From Anaeramoeba flamelloides (Eukaryota; Metamonada; Anaeramoebidae), in NCBI GenBank assembly GCA_027625915.1, contig JANTQA010000051.1, forward strand, positions 2,976,501 to 3,040,500: a stretch of 64,000 nt of DNA. The letters run 5' to 3'. A program made the position numbers and the translations under genes. Below, in pieces: positions 61,942 through 64,000 of the stretch (its first letter is position 1; every line of letters starts with the position of its first letter). Below the pieces are notes generated by a model, which saw only the letters and a list, made by a program, of their open reading frames with translations, was not told the origin of the DNA and made no database searches.

Positions 61942-63532
61942 ATGAAAAATTCATTTATCTCATTTGATTGCCAATACTTTTTAACGATCTCCAATGAAAC
62001 AAATATTCTAATATATCAAATCTCAACATCCGAGCTGCTTTTAGCAATTGATTTTGTTGAACATTCAATTTTAAAAATCACAACAGTCTCATGGTCGAGA
62101 TCAACAAACGAACCACACGATCAAGTACAATCCAAAATTTCCCAAAACAGTTTTAAATCAAAACAAAGAACCAAACTAATGACATACTTTATTTTTATTT
62201 TTATTTTTATTCTTAATCATCTCTTTAAAATCACAACCAAACACAGGACATTTTTGGTATTCTTGCAATAGGAACAGAACATGGATCAATTTTTTTGTTT
62301 GATCTTGATAAAAAAAAGATTATTAAGGAGCTTGGTAAACCACAAAGAACAAAAAAAAAATCTTCAAAAACTTCTTCAATACAGCTTTATTATCAAAAAA
62401 ACTTACTTTTTTCTTGTTCTGGAAATGGCGAAATTGTCGTGTGGGATATCCAAAAATCCAAACAAACAAAGTAATTGATTTCTTTATTTTTTTTGATCCA
62501 TTCTTCTTCGCGATTTACTTTTCTTTTTATTTTTTTTTTTTTTTTTTTTATTTTTTTATTGGGCTAATGATCCAATTACGAACATTAGTTTTTTTGAATT
62601 TTTTTAAAAAAAATCTGCATCTCACTCTTCAATTTAATCGAAATTGTTATAAAGTTTACACAACTAAATAATTGGTTTCTTTCCTGAAAAGGGATCAAAC
62701 CAAGTGACACCTTTTGTTTAAAAACATTTTCAAAAAAAAAGAAATTAACTTTTATACGTAATCAATAAAAAAAAAAAAAAAAAACAAGAATGTACAAAAT
62801 CGAGATGAAATGGTTTTAAAACCCCCAACATTTTTTACAGACCATTAAAATATAACACAACCCTCACTTTTTTCAAATATTTTAACCCAAAATAGAAAAT
62901 TTAATAATTCACAAAAACGATCACCCTTTCAAACAGGAAAAATATGTGTTGATTTAAAGAAAAAAACACTCTTGTCAACAGAACCAAAATGTAAGCTTTG
63001 GGATTTTAATAAAGGGAAATTGAAAAAAGCTTTTAGCACAAATAAGAATGAGTTTATAACAAATCAATTAAATCAAGTAGAAAAAAATTACAATATCGAT
63101 TTACATCATCTTGGTGGAAATTATATTACAAACACCAACACAGACTCAAATATAATCGAATTTTGGAAAATGTCCGATGATTCTCCTCATAAAGGTTCGT
63201 ATTTTAAAATTCTTGTCTTTATTTTCTTCTTTCCTATATTTTTTCAAAAAAACACAAATTAACAAGATAATAAAAAAAATAATAATAAATCTCTTAATCT
63301 TCTGGTTTTCAAAATGAATTTGCTTTCTATCTCTAAAAAAGGAATAGATTTGTATTTATTTACAAGTATTACAATTAGAATAGATCTATATACTGATAAA
63401 TTCTAATAAATTTAATAAAATTTTTAATTCAATTTCCATTCTTGTAATCTATTAGGCTCAACTTTTAAAACAACACTACAAAAAGAATATTTTGAAAAAA
63501 AACCCAAATTTTCAAAGTTTCTTAACATTTAA
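61942..63532 (+). CDS. Short WD-repeat protein, WDR43/Utp5-like
   Basis: Four exons with compatible phases: 61942-62124, 62247-62470, 62896-63194 and 63456-63532, giving 783 bases, 260 aa and a TAA stop. Exon 1 starts MKNSFISFDCQYFLTISNE; exon 2 has GILAIGTEHGSIFLFD and SCSGNGEIVVWDI; exon 3 has LLSTEPKCKLWDF. The order and spacing resemble the N-terminal propeller of WDR43/Utp5, a component of the t-UTP part of the small-subunit processome that acts in nucleolar pre-rRNA transcription and processing. The protein would have only about half a propeller and no C-terminal Utp12 domain, so it may be shortened, or alternative splicing of the last exon may lead to coding sequence outside the window. 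The donor at 62125 is one of several nearby choices. Family assignment is tentative. Confidence 0.55.
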
Positions 63533-64000
63533 ACCAATAAAATACTTTATTCAGAAGCTTGAGTAAAAAAAAATTTGTAAAATGAAAAATGAAGTAAAAA
63601 TTTTCGGATATTTATTGGTATTTATTGGTATATATGTATACATACCATAAGTTATTTTGGGCAATTGGTTCTCAAGTGCTTTATTAAAATCTTTTTTAAG
63701 GATTTGAATTCTGTTTAACAATTAAATTAATTTTCCAAGAGATAGATTTTTGGAGATTATTATCAAAAATTTTAAAAGTTTGTTGATTTATAATTGGTTT
63801 GCACATTTTCCAAACTTTTTAGAAAAAAGAAAATAATCCTATTTCGTTCATTCAAAAAAAATTACAGTTTGAGGCAAAATGATGGGAAATAACAATAAAG
63901 TTTGAAAAACGAAAAAAATTAAGTTGTAAAAAATTTCATACAAATTTTTTTTTTTTCTCTATAAGAAGTTAAAATTTTGAATGGAATTTAGATGACACAA
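63533..64000. other. Right end of window, no gene seen
   Basis: A+T-rich. Contains TATTTATTGGTATTTATTGG and a TATATGTATACATACCATA near-palindrome at about 63620-63650. Nothing coding recognised. Confidence 0.45.

Overview
This is a gene-poor eukaryotic window. It is very A+T-rich, with frequent long homopolymer A and T runs. Genes use the standard code (TAA and TGA stops), GT-AG introns, and proteins carrying long Asn, Lys and Lys/Glu tracts. The style fits an amoeboid or flagellate protist, for example an Anaeramoeba-like or dictyostelid-like organism. That placement is inference; no rRNA or organellar marker is present to settle it.

Layout. 1-1696 (+): 3' part of a ChAPs-family (exomer-type TPR) gene with Lys/Glu-rich inserts. 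3807-8159 (+): PRP19, the U-box/WD40 E3 ligase of the spliceosome, in three exons with a 2.6 kb second intron. 13335-14375 (-): intronless metallo-beta-lactamase-fold hydrolase of prokaryote-like type (COG1237-like). 18765-19415 (+): bZIP transcription factor. 25381-39901 (-): giant PH-BEACH-WD40 protein; a 4.2 kb intron splits the BEACH domain itself. 45397-46087 (-): two small exons whose phases fit them as 5' exons of the same BEACH gene, making a gene of about 20.7 kb. 52454-52898 (+): exon with a mitochondrial-type presequence followed by a doublecortin-like domain. 54218-58438 (+): xanthine dehydrogenase-family molybdo-flavoenzyme; the upstream exon can be spliced to it in frame. 61942-63532 (+): short four-exon WD-repeat protein resembling WDR43/Utp5.

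The space between genes and inside the large introns is packed with old repeats. There are three copies of a Tc1/mariner-type MITE with TA target sites, two elements with terminal inverted repeats flanked by TTAA, a 1.7 kb element with inverted ends around a tandem duplication, several foldback elements, and at least five dispersed non-coding repeat families of roughly 0.2-1 kb. No retrovirus-like or LTR element, tRNA, rRNA or CRISPR array was recognised.

The genes are unrelated housekeeping functions (splicing, vesicle traffic, transcription, purine/aldehyde metabolism, ribosome biogenesis) and do not form one pathway. The most unusual items are the possible presequence-doublecortin-xanthine dehydrogenase fusion, a Glu-to-Gln change at a key substrate-binding position of that enzyme, the local G+C rise along its gene, and introns swollen by small transposons.
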